Below are positions 5,571 to 5,872 of a stretch of 5,872 nt of DNA, piece by piece. Origin of the DNA: Nocardioidaceae bacterium UBA4001 (GTDB lineage Bacteria > Actinomycetota > Actinomycetes > Propionibacteriales > Nocardioidaceae); contig DGBP01000037.1 in the NCBI GenBank assembly GCA_002384855.1, forward strand, positions 1 to 5,872, written 5' to 3'. Position 1 is the stretch's first letter. Each line of letters begins with the position of its first letter. A model generated the notes under the pieces. The model was given only the letters and a program-made list of their open reading frames with translations, was not told where the DNA came from and made no database searches. Position numbers and translations under genes: made by a program.

Positions 5571-5872
5571 GTGTCGACGAGCACGTCCCGCAAGCTCCCT
5601 GCTGACATCCTCGCCCACCCCGAGGTGGTCGCGCTTCTCGAGCAGGGCAGGGCCACCGGCCAGGTCAGTTCCGACGCCGTTCGTGACACGAGTGAGGCTG
5701 CCGGCATCTCAGGCAGGAACCTCAAGGCGCTGCTGCGCTTCCTCAGTGAGGAGGGCGTGACCGTCGCACTCTCCGCTGCCGAGTCGAGCACCTCGCGGCG
5801 CGCCGCTGCCGCCGCGAGCAGCCGCTCGACGGTGCGCGCGAGCACCGCCAAGAAGGCCCCGGCGAAGAAGGC
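5571..5872 (+). CDS. rpoD: Primary RNA polymerase sigma factor (RpoD/SigA/HrdB), N-terminal part, cut by window edge
   Basis: First 100 codons of the housekeeping sigma factor, which directs RNA polymerase to most promoters. The protein begins MSTSTSRKLPADILAHPEVV. Residues 9-67 form a helical N-terminal region with HPEVVALLEQGRATGQVSS (16-34) and LKALLRFLSEEGVTV (51-65), the pattern of sigma region 1.1 in actinobacterial primary sigma factors. From about 70 the sequence becomes an Ala/Ser/Arg stretch and then STAKKAPAKK, the start of the Lys/Ala-rich linker that in these genera precedes region 1.2. None of the diagnostic regions 2-4 lie inside the window, so the call rests on the N-terminal pattern alone. 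The GTG start has a good Shine-Dalgarno six bases away. Codons are slightly less GC-extreme (GTT, CGT, AGT, GCT appear) than in neighbouring genes, as is often seen in highly expressed genes. It lies 108 bases downstream of the HhH-GPD gene. Confidence 0.85.
   Translation, partial: MSTSTSRKLPADILAHPEVVALLEQGRATGQVSSDAVRDTSEAAGISGRNLKALLRFLSEEGVTVALSAAESSTSRRAAAAASSRSTVRASTAKKAPAKK

Noticed and set aside
5555..5851. A 98-codon minus-strand frame opposite the sigma factor start
   Set aside because: It is the antisense of the recognisable sigma region 1.1 coding sequence and has no motif or start signal.

Overview
The window comes from a very high-GC actinobacterial chromosome, most like Nocardioides or a related Propionibacteriales genus. 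The basis is codon use with almost exclusive G/C third positions, GTG starts, a DUF4192 protein, an actinobacterial-style primary sigma factor N-terminus, and leaderless-looking promoters with a -10 element six bases before the ATG. This assignment rests on recognition of protein families, not on a database match. No phage, transposon, CRISPR array, tRNA or rRNA was seen. It reads as ordinary core chromosome with seven genes.

Left part (1-2279): a minus-strand gene for DNA polymerase IV (dinB) runs off the left edge. It is divergent from a plus-strand DUF4192 gene of unknown function, with a 129-bp gap. Middle (2290-3883): a glutamate-cysteine-ligase-family (GCS2) enzyme has its own likely leaderless promoter. 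It is followed by a short intergenic stretch holding an exact 33-bp direct repeat and a large imperfect hairpin, between convergent genes. Right part (3884-5872): a minus-strand 140-residue protein of unknown function diverges from a universal stress protein gene. The space between them holds a perfect 21-bp palindrome. After a GC-rich terminator-like hairpin come a small HhH-GPD base-excision-repair-type protein and then the first 100 codons of the primary sigma factor (rpoD/sigA/hrdB), cut by the right edge.

The genes do not form one pathway. Two deal with DNA damage (DinB and the HhH-GPD protein), one with stress (Usp), one probably makes or handles a gamma-glutamyl compound, and one is the housekeeping sigma factor. 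No convincing new multi-gene system was found. The points most worth a second look are the 21-bp palindrome before usp, the repeat/hairpin at the convergent junction, the GCS2 enzyme in a lineage expected to use mycothiol, and the atypical active-site region of the HhH-GPD protein.
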